Shown one piece after another: positions 32,787 through 42,708 of a stretch of 64,000 bases of DNA (positions are counted from its first letter, which is position 1; each line of letters opens with the position of its first letter). The DNA is taken from positions 992,001 to 1,056,000 of the forward strand of contig NZ_CP039424.1 of assembly GCF_005877055.1 (NCBI RefSeq), given 5' to 3'. This stretch comes from Citricoccus sp. SGAir0253 (lineage in GTDB: Bacteria; Actinomycetota; Actinomycetes; Actinomycetales; Micrococcaceae). The notes under the pieces are model-generated. The model had not been told where the DNA came from, did no database searches, and saw only the letters and a list, made by a program, of their open reading frames with translations. Made by a program: the position numbers and the translations under genes.

Positions 32787-34010
32787 TCAGCTGCCGATCG
32801 AGGCGCGGGTGCGGCCCACCGCGTCGGCGACGACGGCGCGCAGGGGTGCGACGACGTCGTGCCCGTCCAGCGGGGCCGAGGCGGGCAGCCCGGCCGACTC
32901 CGCCTGCTCGACGGAGGCGGCGTGCGCGGCGTGCGCGGCCACGCGGCGCTGGCGGGCGGGCGTGCCGCCGTCGTGCATGAGGTCCTCGACGGAGGCGAGC
33001 TCGGCCGCGCAGCCCAGCCGCTCGGCCACGGGGGCCAGCCGCTCGAGCTCGGAGCGCAGGTGCTCGGTCACGAGCATCTCGTCCCCGGCGGCGTCGAGGA
33101 TGATGATCGCCTCCAGGCCGTAGCGGGCCGCGCGCCACTTGTTCTCCTGCACGTGCCACGGCGGCATGGTGGGGATGGTGCCGCCGGCGTCCAGGGTGTC
33201 CGAGAAGTCCTGCACGAGGCACTGCGTCAGGGCGGCGATCGCGGCGATCTCCTCGAGGGTCGCGACGCCGTCGCACACCCGCATCTCCACCGTCCCCAGC
33301 CGGGGCACGGCCCGGACGTCCCAGCGGCACTCGGTGACGTCGTCGATCACGCCGGTGTGCACCAGGTCCGCGACGCAGCGCTCGAAGCCATCCCAGTCCG
33401 GGAACTGGAACGGCAGGCCCGCGGTCGGCAGCTGCTGGAACATCAGGGTGCGCTGGGACTGGTAGCCGGTGTCCACGCCGGCCCAGAACGGGCTCGAGGC
33501 GGACAGGGCCAGGAAGTGCGGGACGTAGTTGACGAGGCCGTCCACCACGGGCATCGCCTTGCGCACGTCGTCCAGGCCGACGTGGACGTGCACGCCGTAG
33601 ATGAGCATCTGCCGGCCCCACCACTGGGTGCGGTCGATGAGCTTGCCGTAGCGGTCCGCCGGCGTGACGGGCTCCTCCGTGGGCTGGGCGAAGGGGTGCG
33701 AGCCCTGGCAGTACAACTCCACGCCCATCGGTCCGGTCACCTCCCGCACCTTCCGGGCGGACTCGCGCAGCTGGCCGATAGCCTCGTCCACCGTGGTGCA
33801 CACGTCCGTGACGAGTTCCACCGTGTTCAGCAGCAGCTCCGGCTTCACGTGCGGGTGCTCCTGGCCCAGGTGCAGCCCGGCCTGGTCCGCGACGCCGGCC
33901 AGCACCCGGTCCGCGACCGGGCGCAGGGTGCCGTCGGCGGCGTCCACGAGGGCGAGCTCCCATTCCACCCCGAGGGTCGACTGCGCGGAGCGGGCGAAGG
34001 GCAGGTGCAT
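32787..34010 (-). CDS. glutamate-cysteine ligase GCS2-type family member, second copy
   Basis: The 407-residue protein is another GCS2-family ligase: LGVEWELALVD near the start, YGVHVHVGLDD, LALSASSPFWAGVDTGYQSQRTLMF and GTVEMRVCDG. It is closer than the 3.3-kb gene to the actinobacterial glutamate-cysteine ligase group that may make gamma-glutamylcysteine. I place the start at ATG 34010, with AGGA upstream; ATG 34091 would add a 27-residue Pro-rich stretch. Cysteines in EELGY-like positions were not identified. Convergent with tsaD, divergent from the GH3 gene. Confidence 0.85.
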   Translation of the reverse strand: MHLPFARSAQSTLGVEWELALVDAADGTLRPVADRVLAGVADQAGLHLGQEHPHVKPELLLNTVELVTDVCTTVDEAIGQLRESARKVREVTGPMGVELYCQGSHPFAQPTEEPVTPADRYGKLIDRTQWWGRQMLIYGVHVHVGLDDVRKAMPVVDGLVNYVPHFLALSASSPFWAGVDTGYQSQRTLMFQQLPTAGLPFQFPDWDGFERCVADLVHTGVIDDVTECRWDVRAVPRLGTVEMRVCDGVATLEEIAAIAALTQCLVQDFSDTLDAGGTIPTMPPWHVQENKWRAARYGLEAIIILDAAGDEMLVTEHLRSELERLAPVAERLGCAAELASVEDLMHDGGTPARQRRVAAHAAHAASVEQAESAGLPASAPLDGHDVVAPLRAVVADAVGRTRASIGS

Positions 34011-34144
34011 GCGGGGGTCCTGTCGGTGGGGTTCGGCGGGGATCGGTGCGGGTCCGGTGGATACGCGGCGGGGACGGTCGGCAGTTGCCATCCTAGGGGC
34101 GCACGGTGCGCCGGCCCGACGCGTGCCCTCCCTACGATGGGATG

Positions 34145-36073
34145 GTGACCGACTCCGCCCACCGCTCCTGCCCGCCCACCGCGCGCCCCCCGCACGACCC
34201 GTCCGCCGCCGGCCCGACGACGGCCCCCGGGACGGCCCGGGACGGTTCCGCCCGCACGCCGCGCGGCGCCCGCCGGGTCGTCCGGGCCGTCGCCGCCGCG
34301 GGCGCGGTCCTGTTGGCCGCGACCGCGTGCACGGCCACCCCGCCCGGCACCGACGGGAGCGGCACGGGGACGGGAGCGCCGTCGTCGGGACCGGCCGGGG
34401 CCACGGGGACCGGCGAGGCCACCCCCGAGCCCACGCCGCTCCAGGCCGCCCTCGGGGCGCCCTCGCAGCAGACGGAGCGCGCGGCGCGGGAGGCGGTGGC
34501 CGGCATGAGCGTCGAGGAGCAGGCGGGACAGGTCCTCGTGGGCCAGCTCGGCGCGGAGGGGACCGACCCGGCGTCCGTCCGCGAGCTGAACCTCGGCGGG
34601 GTGATCGTCATGGGCGACGCCGTCCCGGTCGCCCCGGACGGCACCGACGACGTGGACGCGCTGGCCGCCGAGCTCGACGAGACGCGCACCGCCCTGGAGG
34701 CCGGGCGTGACTGGAGCGGGATCGTGGGCGTGGACCAGGAGGGCGGGCTCGTGGCCCGCGTGCAGGAGCCGCTCGTCGAGTGGCCGACGCCGATGAGCTA
34801 CGGCGCGGCCGCGGCGGGCTCGGAGGGCCCGGCCGAGGACGGGGCGGGCGCGACGGGACTGGCGGCGCGCGGGCACCGGCTCATGGGCGCGCAGCTGGCC
34901 GAGCTGGGCTTCACGACGGACTTCGCGCCGAGCATCGACGTCACCGTGGGCGAGGCGGACCCGACCATCGGCGCCCGGGCGTTCTCCTCCGACCCGGCCG
35001 TCGTCGGCGAGCTCGGCGCGGCGGCCACGCGGGGCCTGCTGCACGCCGGCCTGCTCCCGGCGCCCAAGCACTTCCCGGGCCACGGCTCCGTCACCGAGGA
35101 CTCGCACGTGATCGCGCCGGTGCAGGACGCCACCGCCGCACAGCTGCGGGAGCGGGACTGGCGCCCCTTCGCGGCGCTGCTGGGCGGCCCGACGGCGGTC
35201 GGGGCCTCCGGCGCCCACACGCCGATGGTGATGATGGGCCACATCGTGGTGCCGGAGCTGGAGGAGGACGTGCCGGCGTCGGTGTCCGCCCCCGCGTACG
35301 AGGCCCTGCGCGGCCTCGGCGGGCCGGAGGGTGCCGGCTACGACGGCGTGGTGGTGACCGACGCGCTCAACATGGGCGCGCTCGTGGAGCGCTACGGCCC
35401 GGACGAGGCCCCCGTGCGGGCGCTCGCGGCCGGGGCCGACCTGCTGCTGATGCCCTCCTCGGTGCCGGGGGCGCGGGACGCGATCGTCGAGGCCGTGGAG
35501 TCCGGCGAGGTGCCCGCGGAACGGCTCGAGGAGGCCGCCCGGCGCGTGGTGACGATGCTGATGTGGCGCGACCGGCTGGCCGGGGAACTCGAGGCCGCCG
35601 GACCGGAGGAGGTGGCCGCGTCGCTGGGCGGCGGGACCGGGGAGGCCGGGGACCCTGCCCAGGACGCGGCGGACGTCTCGCGCGAGGTCTCCGCGGCGGC
35701 GGTGACGGTCGTCGAGGGCACGTGCGGGGATCCGCTCGTGACCGACTCCCTGCAGGTCACCGGCGGCGACCCGCGGGACCGGCAGCGCCTGGAGCAGGCG
35801 GCGCGGGAGGCCGGCCTGGTGGTCGGCAGCGGCCCGGTGGTGAACCTCGTGGGCTCGGCGCGCGGGGCCGGCCGCGGGGACGTGGTGGTGGCCCTGGACG
35901 CGCCCTTCGGGCTGGCCCGGTCCTCCGTGTCCCCGGACGGCGCGCTGGTCGCGCTCTACGGGCGCACGCCCGGGGCGTTCGCGGCCCTCGTGGAGGTGCT
36001 GCGCGGCGAGGCCGAGGCGACGGGCGCCCTGCCCGTGGACGTGGGGGACTGGCCCGCGGGCACGGGCTGCTGA
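34145..36073 (+). CDS. GH3-family beta-N-acetylhexosaminidase-like lipoprotein (NagZ type)
   Basis: The 642-residue exported lipoprotein has a lipobox (LLAATAC about residue 60, Cys lipidation) after a basic start, then a glycoside hydrolase family 3 N-domain: GVDQEGGLVARVQ, DFAPSIDVT, the family 3 motif KHFPGHGSVTEDSH, and GVVVTDALNMGAL containing the likely nucleophile Asp. It would release N-acetylglucosamine from peptidoglycan or teichoic material. The C-terminal 170 residues include a GH3 C-domain-like region. GTG 34145 has TACGAT (34133-34138) 6 bases upstream; ATG 34142 is an alternative. Confidence 0.9.
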   Translation: MTDSAHRSCPPTARPPHDPSAAGPTTAPGTARDGSARTPRGARRVVRAVAAAGAVLLAATACTATPPGTDGSGTGTGAPSSGPAGATGTGEATPEPTPLQAALGAPSQQTERAAREAVAGMSVEEQAGQVLVGQLGAEGTDPASVRELNLGGVIVMGDAVPVAPDGTDDVDALAAELDETRTALEAGRDWSGIVGVDQEGGLVARVQEPLVEWPTPMSYGAAAAGSEGPAEDGAGATGLAARGHRLMGAQLAELGFTTDFAPSIDVTVGEADPTIGARAFSSDPAVVGELGAAATRGLLHAGLLPAPKHFPGHGSVTEDSHVIAPVQDATAAQLRERDWRPFAALLGGPTAVGASGAHTPMVMMGHIVVPELEEDVPASVSAPAYEALRGLGGPEGAGYDGVVVTDALNMGALVERYGPDEAPVRALAAGADLLLMPSSVPGARDAIVEAVESGEVPAERLEEAARRVVTMLMWRDRLAGELEAAGPEEVAASLGGGTGEAGDPAQDAADVSREVSAAAVTVVEGTCGDPLVTDSLQVTGGDPRDRQRLEQAAREAGLVVGSGPVVNLVGSARGAGRGDVVVALDAPFGLARSSVSPDGALVALYGRTPGAFAALVEVLRGEAEATGALPVDVGDWPAGTGC

Positions 36074-36121
36074 CGCCGGGACGTCCTCCCGGCGACGTCC
36101 CGGCGACGTCCCGGCGGCGGC

Positions 36122-36715
36122 TCAGCCCTGGCGGCGGGCCCGGAAGATCCCGAACGCGGCGACGCACAGCCCCACGAACGAGGCGCCGAGGGCCACGAGC
36201 GGCCCCGTCAGCGGCACCCAGACCACGTCCCGGCGCACCGCGCGGGCGGTCTCGGAGTCCGAGAGCAGGTCGCCGCCGCCGAGGGTGAAGGTCCCGGCCA
36301 CGAACACCTGCGCGACCACCGTGATGATCAGCAGCAGCGCCGCGAGCACGCCCACGGCCATGGACGCGTAGAGCAGCACCTTGCACCACAGCGGGGCGGA
36401 CTGCGCCTGGCGGGCGGCGTGCGAGCCGCGGCCCACGACGCCGGCCGCGGACCGGGCGGTCCGGTCGCCGGTCGGTGCGCCCTCCCGGGACCGGGCGGAG
36501 CCGCCGTCGCCGGCCGACCGGCCCCCCTCGGAGGCGCCGTCGGCGTCCTCGGGGTGCCCCTCCTCGTCCCAGGGGTCCTCCTCGAAGCGCCCGATGAGGT
36601 CGAAGCGATGATCGTGCTGGGGGTCGGGCTCGGGGCCACGGTCGGCATCGGCGCCGTGGCGGTCGTCGCGAGCGGAGTCGGGCAGGGACGGGCGGGACTC
36701 GGGTCGACGGGACAT
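36122..36715 (-). CDS. membrane protein with a disordered acidic N-terminus, unknown function
   Basis: The 197-residue protein has about 110 acidic and polar residues ([20 protein letters not shown]) followed by two transmembrane helices (about 120-150 and 170-195; [20 protein letters not shown] and [20 protein letters not shown]) joined by a loop. No domain is recognised. TACGCT ends 6 bases before ATG 36715, and the divergent methyltransferase gene has its own -10, so the two share a 31-base intergenic region. Confidence 0.75.
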   Translation of the reverse strand: MSRRPESRPSLPDSARDDRHGADADRGPEPDPQHDHRFDLIGRFEEDPWDEEGHPEDADGASEGGRSAGDGGSARSREGAPTGDRTARSAAGVVGRGSHAARQAQSAPLWCKVLLYASMAVGVLAALLLIITVVAQVFVAGTFTLGGGDLLSDSETARAVRRDVVWVPLTGPLVALGASFVGLCVAAFGIFRARRQG

Positions 36716-36746
36716 GTTTCCAGCGTACCGCCGGTACCGTGGACGG

Positions 36747-38171
36747 GTGCCTTCCTCCACAGCCCCCGTCCCGTCGTCCGCCGCCGAGGGGAGCCCCGGC
36801 CGCGACGCCACCGTGCTGGCCCCCGTGCTGACCCCGGAGGGCTGGCGGCTGCTGAACTCGCTGGAGGACTACCGCGAGTCCGAGGCGCTCGCGGTGTCCA
36901 CCCGGCTGCGCGCCGAGGGCCACGCCCCGGAGCTCGTCTCCGCCGTGCTCACCCAGCTCAAGCTGCGCGCGCAGGCCGCCGCCAAGTTCGGCCCCTTCGC
37001 CGCCCACATGGTGTTCACCCGGGCGGGGCTGGAGCAGGCCACGCGCATGAACGTGGCGGCCCTGCACGCCGGCCGGTTCATCGCGGCGGGCGTCCGCTCC
37101 GTCGCGGACCTCGGCTGCGGCCTCGGGGCGGACGCGATGGCCCTGGCCGCCCTGGACGTCGAGGTCACCGCGGTGGAGCGGGACGAGACCGTGGCCGCCG
37201 CCGCGACGGTCAACCTCATGCCGTTCCCGAACGCCTCCGTCGTCTGCGCCGACGCCCGCGAGTGGCTGGCCGGGACCCGGGCTTCCCGGACGACCGAGGC
37301 CGGGGCCGCGGCGGGTGAGGCGGCGGCGCCGGCCGGCGGCGCGGCGGGAGCCACGGCCGCCCCCGAGGGCTACTGGCTGGACCCCGCCCGGCGGGTGGTC
37401 TCCACGTCCGGCTCGAGCCGCGTCTTCGACCCCGAGGCGTTCTCCCCGCCCCTGTCCTTCGTCGAGTCGCTCGCGGACGAGGGGGCCGCCGTCGGGGTCA
37501 AGCTGGGTCCGGGACTGCCGCACGAGGCGGTGCCGGCCGGCTGCGAGGCGCAGTGGGTGTCCGTGGACGGCGACGTCACCGAGGCCGTGCTCTGGTTCAA
37601 CGCGCTGGCCCGCGCCGGGGTGCGCCGCAGCGCCCTCGTGCTGTCCGGGGCGGGGCAGGGGCACCACGAGCTCACCGCCGCCACCGGCTTCGGCGGCTCC
37701 CCGGAGGTCCCCGTGGGGGGCACCGCGGCGCTCACCGGCTACCTGTACGAGCCCGACGGCGCCGTCATCCGCGCCGGGCTGGTGGCGGACCTCGTCCACC
37801 GGGACTTCGCCGCGGCGGGCGGGGCGCTGCTGGACGAGCACATCGCCTACTTCCGCGCCGACGAGCTCGTGGAGTCCCCGTTCGCCCGGGCCTACCGCAT
37901 CGAGTCGGTCATGCCCTTCAACGTCAAGGGCCTGCGCCGGTGGGTGCGGGAGACGGGGGTCGCCCGGCTGGACATCAAGAAGCGCGGGATGGCCGTGACG
38001 CCCGAGGAGCTGCGGCGCCAGCTGATGGCCGGGCAGGGGGCGAAGGGTGTGAAGGGCGGCAAGGGAGCCAAGGGAGCGAAGGGAGCCAAGGGCGCCGCGG
38101 CCCGGCACGCCACGCTCGTGCTGACGCGCATCGGCGAGGAGCGGGTCGCCGTCGAGGTCACCCCGGCCTGA
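36747..38171 (+). CDS. class I SAM-dependent methyltransferase with THUMP-like domain and KG-rich insert
   Basis: The 474-residue protein has a Rossmann SAM domain ([29 protein letters not shown], then [13 protein letters not shown]) and a C-terminal THUMP-like part, the architecture of a widespread actinobacterial RNA-methyltransferase-like family. Near the end, a Lys/Gly/Ala-rich run ([16 protein letters not shown]) joins the last strand ([18 protein letters not shown]). The GTG at 36747 has TACCGT 6 bases upstream. RNA as substrate is inferred from the THUMP-like domain. Confidence 0.85.
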   Translation: MPSSTAPVPSSAAEGSPGRDATVLAPVLTPEGWRLLNSLEDYRESEALAVSTRLRAEGHAPELVSAVLTQLKLRAQAAAKFGPFAAHMVFTRAGLEQATRMNVAALHAGRFIAAGVRSVADLGCGLGADAMALAALDVEVTAVERDETVAAAATVNLMPFPNASVVCADAREWLAGTRASRTTEAGAAAGEAAAPAGGAAGATAAPEGYWLDPARRVVSTSGSSRVFDPEAFSPPLSFVESLADEGAAVGVKLGPGLPHEAVPAGCEAQWVSVDGDVTEAVLWFNALARAGVRRSALVLSGAGQGHHELTAATGFGGSPEVPVGGTAALTGYLYEPDGAVIRAGLVADLVHRDFAAAGGALLDEHIAYFRADELVESPFARAYRIESVMPFNVKGLRRWVRETGVARLDIKKRGMAVTPEELRRQLMAGQGAKGVKGGKGAKGAKGAKGAAARHATLVLTRIGEERVAVEVTPA

Positions 38172-38235
38172 GCGGGTCCTCGTCCGGGGCGCCGTGGGGT
38201 GGGTCCGGCCCGCCTGAGGCATCCGTCATCACCGA

Positions 38236-38275
38236 GAGGACACGTCGCCCCCGGGTCCCGCCCGGACATGTCCTC
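38236..38275. terminator. weak terminator-like hairpin between convergent genes
   Basis: GAGGACACGTC and GACATGTCCTC are nearly complementary across an 18-base loop. It sits in the 205-base gap between the methyltransferase and ABC operon ends. Confidence 0.4.
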
Positions 38276-38376
38276 TGGGCACGGACGGAGCACGCGCCGA
38301 CGTTCGGCGCCCCCGCAGGCGGCCGACCGGGGGGCCGCCACCACCCCACGACCCCTCCCGGCCGCCGCCGGTAGGG

Positions 38377-39282
38377 TCAGCTGAAGTAGATCCCGATCCG
38401 CCGGCCGCGGATCTCCTCCACGGCGATCTCCACGTCGTAGATCTCCCGCAGCACGTCGCTGTCCATGATCTGCTCGGGCGTGCCCTGGTGCACCAGCCGG
38501 CCGTCGCGCATGGCGAGCATCTGGTCGGAGTAGCACGAGGCGTAGTTGATGTCGTGGATGACGATGACCACGGTCTTGCCCAGCTCGTCCGCCATGCGCC
38601 GGATCAGCCGCATCATCTCCACGGCGTGCTTCATGTCCAGGTTGTTCAGCGGCTCGTCGAGCAGCAGCACGTCCGTGTCCTGGGCGAGCACCATGGCGAT
38701 GTACGCGCGCTGGCGCTGCCCGCCCGAGAGCTCGTCGAGGTAGCGGCCCGCGTACTGGTGCAGGTTCATGTAGCCCAGCGCCTGGCCGATGAGGCGCTCG
38801 TCCTCCGGCCCGGGGCGCCCGCCGTGGTGGGGGAAGCGGCCGAACGAGACGAGGTCCCACACCGTCAGCCGCACCGTGGTGGTGTTCTCCTGCCGCAGCA
38901 CGGCCAGCCGCCGCGCCAGCTCGCGGGTGTCGGTCCCGAACACGTCCCGGCCCGCGACGGCGATCGTCCCGCCGTCCGCGGACAGCAGCCGGCCGATCAT
39001 GGACAGCAGCGTCGACTTGCCCGCGCCGTTCGGCCCGATGATCGAGGTGACGCCGCCCGCCGGGACGACCGCCGTGACGTCGTCCACCACGCGCGTGCCC
39101 TCGTACGTCTTGTGCACCGCGTGCAGGGCGATGGCGAGCGCCCCGGCCCGAGGATCCCGCTCGTCCACGGGCCCGACGCCGGCCCCGTCACCTCCCGGAG
39201 CGAGGCCGGCCGGGGTGACCGGCGCCTCGGCGTCCGGCACCGCGGCACCGCGGCCCGGCCTCATGAAGTCCACCAGACCCAT
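38377..39282 (-). CDS. iron-siderophore ABC transporter ATP-binding protein (FecE/FepC type)
   Basis: The 301-residue ATPase has Walker A GPNGAGKST, Q-loop LRQENTT, signature ELSGGQRQRAYIAMVLAQ, Walker B DVLLLDEPLNNLD and the switch His in VIVIHDINYASCYSD. It is the last gene of the siderophore import operon and starts 2 bases after the permease stop (39285). The 60-residue extension before the ABC domain is longer than usual. Control is by the DtxR-like box at 42714. Confidence 0.95.
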   Translation of the reverse strand: MGLVDFMRPGRGAAVPDAEAPVTPAGLAPGGDGAGVGPVDERDPRAGALAIALHAVHKTYEGTRVVDDVTAVVPAGGVTSIIGPNGAGKSTLLSMIGRLLSADGGTIAVAGRDVFGTDTRELARRLAVLRQENTTTVRLTVWDLVSFGRFPHHGGRPGPEDERLIGQALGYMNLHQYAGRYLDELSGGQRQRAYIAMVLAQDTDVLLLDEPLNNLDMKHAVEMMRLIRRMADELGKTVVIVIHDINYASCYSDQMLAMRDGRLVHQGTPEQIMDSDVLREIYDVEIAVEEIRGRRIGIYFS

Positions 39283-39284
39283 GG

Positions 39285-40334
39285 TCAGCGCACCTTCCCT
39301 CTCAACAGCATGGCGAGGAACACGATCCCGCCGGCGAACTCGATGATGATGCTCAACGCGGTGTCGAACCCGAACACGTGCTGCAGCACGAGCTGGCCGC
39401 CGGAGAGCATGACGATGCCCAGGAACACCGCGGCGGGCAGGACGAGCCGGTGCCGGAACGCCCCCACCTGGTAGGCGAGGTTGGCCACGAGCAGCCCGAA
39501 GAACGTCACGGGTCCCACGAGGGCGGTGGACACGGCCACCATCACCGCGGCCACCACGAGCACCTGCAGCGTGCGGCCCCGGTGGTCCACGCCGAGGGAC
39601 ACGGCGGTGTCCCGGCCCAGGGCCAGCACGTCCAGCTCGTGCCGCATCCGCCACACGGGGACCGAGGCCAGCGCGAGCAGCACGGCGGCGATGCCGAGCA
39701 GTTGCGGGTCCACCATCCCGAAGGAGGCGAAGAACAGGTCCTGCAGCACGATGAACTCGCTCGGGTCCATGAGCCGCTGGAGCAGGGCGGACACCCCGCG
39801 GAACAGGGTCGCGAACACGATCCCGATCAGCAGCACGAGGTGCAGCGACTGCCGTGCCCCCGTGAACAGCCACCGGTACAGCGCCACCGCGAAGGCGACC
39901 ATGACCACCGCCTCCAGCAGGAAGCGCAGCGGCGCGGGGGCGCTGAGGAACGACTGCGCCGAGAAGACCCATACCATCACGGTCTGCACGAGCACGTAGA
40001 GCGCGTCGAAGCCCATGATGGACGGGGTGAGGATCCGGTTGCCCGTCACGGTCTGGAACAGCACCGTGGACACGCCCACGGCGTAGGCCACGAGCACCAT
40101 GGCCGCCACCGTGGTGAGCCGCCGCGGCAGGATGTAGGCCACCGCCCCGGTGAGGTCCACCAGCACGAAGGCGGCCAGGCAGGCGACCGCGAGGGCGCCG
40201 AGGGCACCCACCACGAGCCACGCGCGCCGGTCGCCCCGGCGCCGGCCGGCACCGGGGCGGACGTCGAGGCCGCCGCGGGTCTCGACGGTGCGGCGGTGCC
40301 CCGCTACGGGGGAGCTGGTGAGGTCGGTGGTCAC
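39285..40334 (-). CDS. iron-siderophore ABC transporter permease 2 (FecCD family)
   Basis: The 349-residue permease has nine or so transmembrane helices and the FecCD coupling motifs (SIMGFDALYVLVQT, ALGRDTAVSLGVDHRGRT, VTFFGLLVANLAYQVG). The GTG start at 40334 overlaps the upstream permease stop by 4 bases. It forms a heterodimeric pore with the 40331-41521 product. Confidence 0.93.
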   Translation of the reverse strand: MTTDLTSSPVAGHRRTVETRGGLDVRPGAGRRRGDRRAWLVVGALGALAVACLAAFVLVDLTGAVAYILPRRLTTVAAMVLVAYAVGVSTVLFQTVTGNRILTPSIMGFDALYVLVQTVMVWVFSAQSFLSAPAPLRFLLEAVVMVAFAVALYRWLFTGARQSLHLVLLIGIVFATLFRGVSALLQRLMDPSEFIVLQDLFFASFGMVDPQLLGIAAVLLALASVPVWRMRHELDVLALGRDTAVSLGVDHRGRTLQVLVVAAVMVAVSTALVGPVTFFGLLVANLAYQVGAFRHRLVLPAAVFLGIVMLSGGQLVLQHVFGFDTALSIIIEFAGGIVFLAMLLRGKVR

Positions 40335-41521
40335 GCGGACCGCCCGGTGCGGGTGCGCAGCAGCAGGACGAGGAACAGCAGCGCGCCCACCACCGAGATG
40401 ACGGTGCCCACGGGGATCTCGTAGGGGTAGCGCACGGTGCGGCCGATGATGTCGCAGGCCAGGACGAAGCCGGCGCCGAAGACGGCGGTCCACGGCACGG
40501 CCGTGCGGGCGTTGTCCCCGAAGACCATGGAGACCAGGTTCGGCACCACGAGCCCCAGGAACGGCAGGGCGCCCACGGTCACCACCACCACGGCGGAGAT
40601 CAGCGAGACGAGCCCGAGCCCGAGGGCCATCACGGCCCGGTAGTCCAGCCCCAGGTTGGTGGCCACGTCCTGGCCCATGCCGGCCACGGTGAACCGGTCG
40701 GCGGCGAGGTACCCGCCGAGGGTCAGGGCACCCACGAGCCACAGCAGTTCGTAGCGGCCCGCGACGATGCCGGAGAAGTCGCCGATCATCCACGTGTTCA
40801 GGGTCTGCAGCAGGTCCGTGCGGTAGGCGAAGAACGTGGTGACGGCCGCGACCACGCCGCCGAGCATGATGCCCACGAGCGGCACGAGCAGGGTGGAGCG
40901 GGCGGGCACGCGGCGGATGATGGCCAGGAACAGCGCGGTGCCGGCCAGGGCGAAGACCGCGGCCACGCCCATCTTGCCCATCAGCGGCAGGGCCGGCAGG
41001 AAGAGGGTGGCCACGAGCAGCCCGGCCGCGGCGGACTCGACCGTGCCGGCGGTCGAGGGCTCCACGAAGCGGTTGCGCACCATCAGCTGCATGATGAGGC
41101 CCGCCACCGCCATGGCCAGCCCGGACAGCAGCACGGCCGCGGTGCGGGGCAGGCGGGAGACCGTGAACACGTGCCAGGCCGCCGGGTCACCGGCGAGCAG
41201 CGCGCCGGGGCGGACGTCCGTGACGCCCACGAACATGGACACGACGGCGAGCACCAGGATGCCCACCGCGCCGAGCCGCAGGGCGGCGCGCGAGGTGCGG
41301 AAGCTGCGCAGCTCCCGGGAGGTGACGCAGTGCTCCTCGGCGTGCGCCCGCACGGCACGCACCTCCACGGGGTCCGTGGCGCCGGGCACCCGGACGGGGG
41401 CCCGGGCCGGGATGCGGGCCAGCCCGCCCCGGTCGGAGACGGGGCGGGCCGGGGCGGCGGGGGAGCGGCGGCGCCGTCCCCGCAGGGACGACGCCGGCCG
41501 GCTGGCCTGGGAGGTGGTCAT
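40331..41521 (-). CDS. iron-siderophore ABC transporter permease 1 (FecCD family)
   Basis: The 396-residue permease has the FecCD fold: LPRTAAVLLSGLAMAVAGLIMQ, NRFVEPSTAGTVESAAAG, AGMGQDVATNLGLDYR, LPFLGLVVPNLVSMVFGDN. Its first 70 residues are a charged cytoplasmic extension. ATG at 41521 overlaps the binding-protein stop (ATGA), so translation is coupled. Confidence 0.93.
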   Translation of the reverse strand: MTTSQASRPASSLRGRRRRSPAAPARPVSDRGGLARIPARAPVRVPGATDPVEVRAVRAHAEEHCVTSRELRSFRTSRAALRLGAVGILVLAVVSMFVGVTDVRPGALLAGDPAAWHVFTVSRLPRTAAVLLSGLAMAVAGLIMQLMVRNRFVEPSTAGTVESAAAGLLVATLFLPALPLMGKMGVAAVFALAGTALFLAIIRRVPARSTLLVPLVGIMLGGVVAAVTTFFAYRTDLLQTLNTWMIGDFSGIVAGRYELLWLVGALTLGGYLAADRFTVAGMGQDVATNLGLDYRAVMALGLGLVSLISAVVVVTVGALPFLGLVVPNLVSMVFGDNARTAVPWTAVFGAGFVLACDIIGRTVRYPYEIPVGTVISVVGALLFLVLLLRTRTGRSA

Positions 41522-42603
41522 CAGTTGCCGGAGTCGTCGCCCTCGGCGGAGCCGGCGTCCGTGGTCGACTCGGTGACGACGCCGTTGACGACCTCGTCGA
41601 TCATCCGCGGCAGGGAGTCCAGGCCGTAGCCCACGAGGTACCAGTCGGCCGGGTCCAGCTGGATGACGTTGCCGTTGCGCGCGGCCTTCGTGCCGTTGAC
41701 CAGGTCGTTGTCCAGGACGGCGGCGGCGGTGTCCCCGCCCTCGCCCGTGGCGGCGTCGCGGTCGATGACGAAGAGGTTCTCCGGGTCGGCCTGGGCGATG
41801 AACTCGAAGGACACGGACTGGCCGTGGGGGCCCTCGGCCTTCACGTCCGCAGCGGTCGGGATGCCGAGCACGTCGTGGATCAGCCCGAAGCGGGAGCCCG
41901 CGCCGTAGGCGGTGACCTCGCCGGCGGAGGTGAGCACCACCAGGCCGTCGGTGTCGCCGGCCTCCTTGAGCGTGGACTTCGCGTCCTCGACCTTGGCCTC
42001 GACGGCCTCGAGCCGGTCCGCGGCCTCCTGCTCCTTGCCGAAGACCGCGCCGAGCGTGGTGACGTTCTCCTCGAAGGAGCCCATCTGGTCGGACTGGTCC
42101 ACGGACAGGTCGATCGTCGGGGCGATCCTGGACAGCTCCGGGTAGGCCTCGGCGGTGCGCGCGGAGATGATGATCAGGTCCGGGGCCTCGGAGGCGATGG
42201 TCTCGAAGTCCGGCTCCTTCATGGCGCCGATCTTCACCTCGGCGGCGTCCGCCACCGGCTGCAGCTGCTCGGGGTAGACGGCCTCGGGCACGCCGGCCGG
42301 CTGCTCGCCCAGGGCGTTCATCGAGTCCATGACGCCCAGGTCGAACACGAAGACCTTCTCCGGGTCGACCGGGACCTCGGTGGTTCCCTGCGCGTGCTCC
42401 ACGGTCACGGTCTCGCCCGAGGCCTCGCCCGAGGCCTCGGCCGAGGCGCTGCCGGAGGCGCCCTCGCCGTTGCCGGTCGCCCCGCCGCCGCACGCGGTGA
42501 GGGCCAGCGAGGACACGGCGACGACGGCGAGCAGCGCGGCGCGGCGGCCGCGGCGGGAGACGGGGGCGGCGTCGGAAACGGGCGAGGGGGAGGTGAGGGA
42601 CAC
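41521..42603 (-). CDS. iron-siderophore ABC transporter substrate-binding lipoprotein
   Basis: The 360-residue lipoprotein (lipobox SLALTAC) has a Ser/Glu/Ala-rich linker (SAEASGEASGE) and a FhuD/FepB-like periplasmic-binding domain (VFVFDLGVMDSMNALGEQP, TIASEAPDLIIIS, ENVTTLGAVFG, LDPADWYLVGYGLDSLPRMIDE). GTG 42603 follows GGAG. It is the first gene of the operon; the promoter and DtxR box lie 106-135 bases upstream. Confidence 0.93.
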   Translation of the reverse strand: MSLTSPSPVSDAAPVSRRGRRAALLAVVAVSSLALTACGGGATGNGEGASGSASAEASGEASGETVTVEHAQGTTEVPVDPEKVFVFDLGVMDSMNALGEQPAGVPEAVYPEQLQPVADAAEVKIGAMKEPDFETIASEAPDLIIISARTAEAYPELSRIAPTIDLSVDQSDQMGSFEENVTTLGAVFGKEQEAADRLEAVEAKVEDAKSTLKEAGDTDGLVVLTSAGEVTAYGAGSRFGLIHDVLGIPTAADVKAEGPHGQSVSFEFIAQADPENLFVIDRDAATGEGGDTAAAVLDNDLVNGTKAARNGNVIQLDPADWYLVGYGLDSLPRMIDEVVNGVVTESTTDAGSAEGDDSGN

Positions 42604-42708
42604 GGTCGTACTCCGGGGGTCGGGGGAGGGGAACCCTCCCGCAGCGCGGGCCCGCCGGAGGGACCGGAGGGGTGCGGCAAATGGTTCGTATTCCAAGCTT
42701 CTGGGCTG

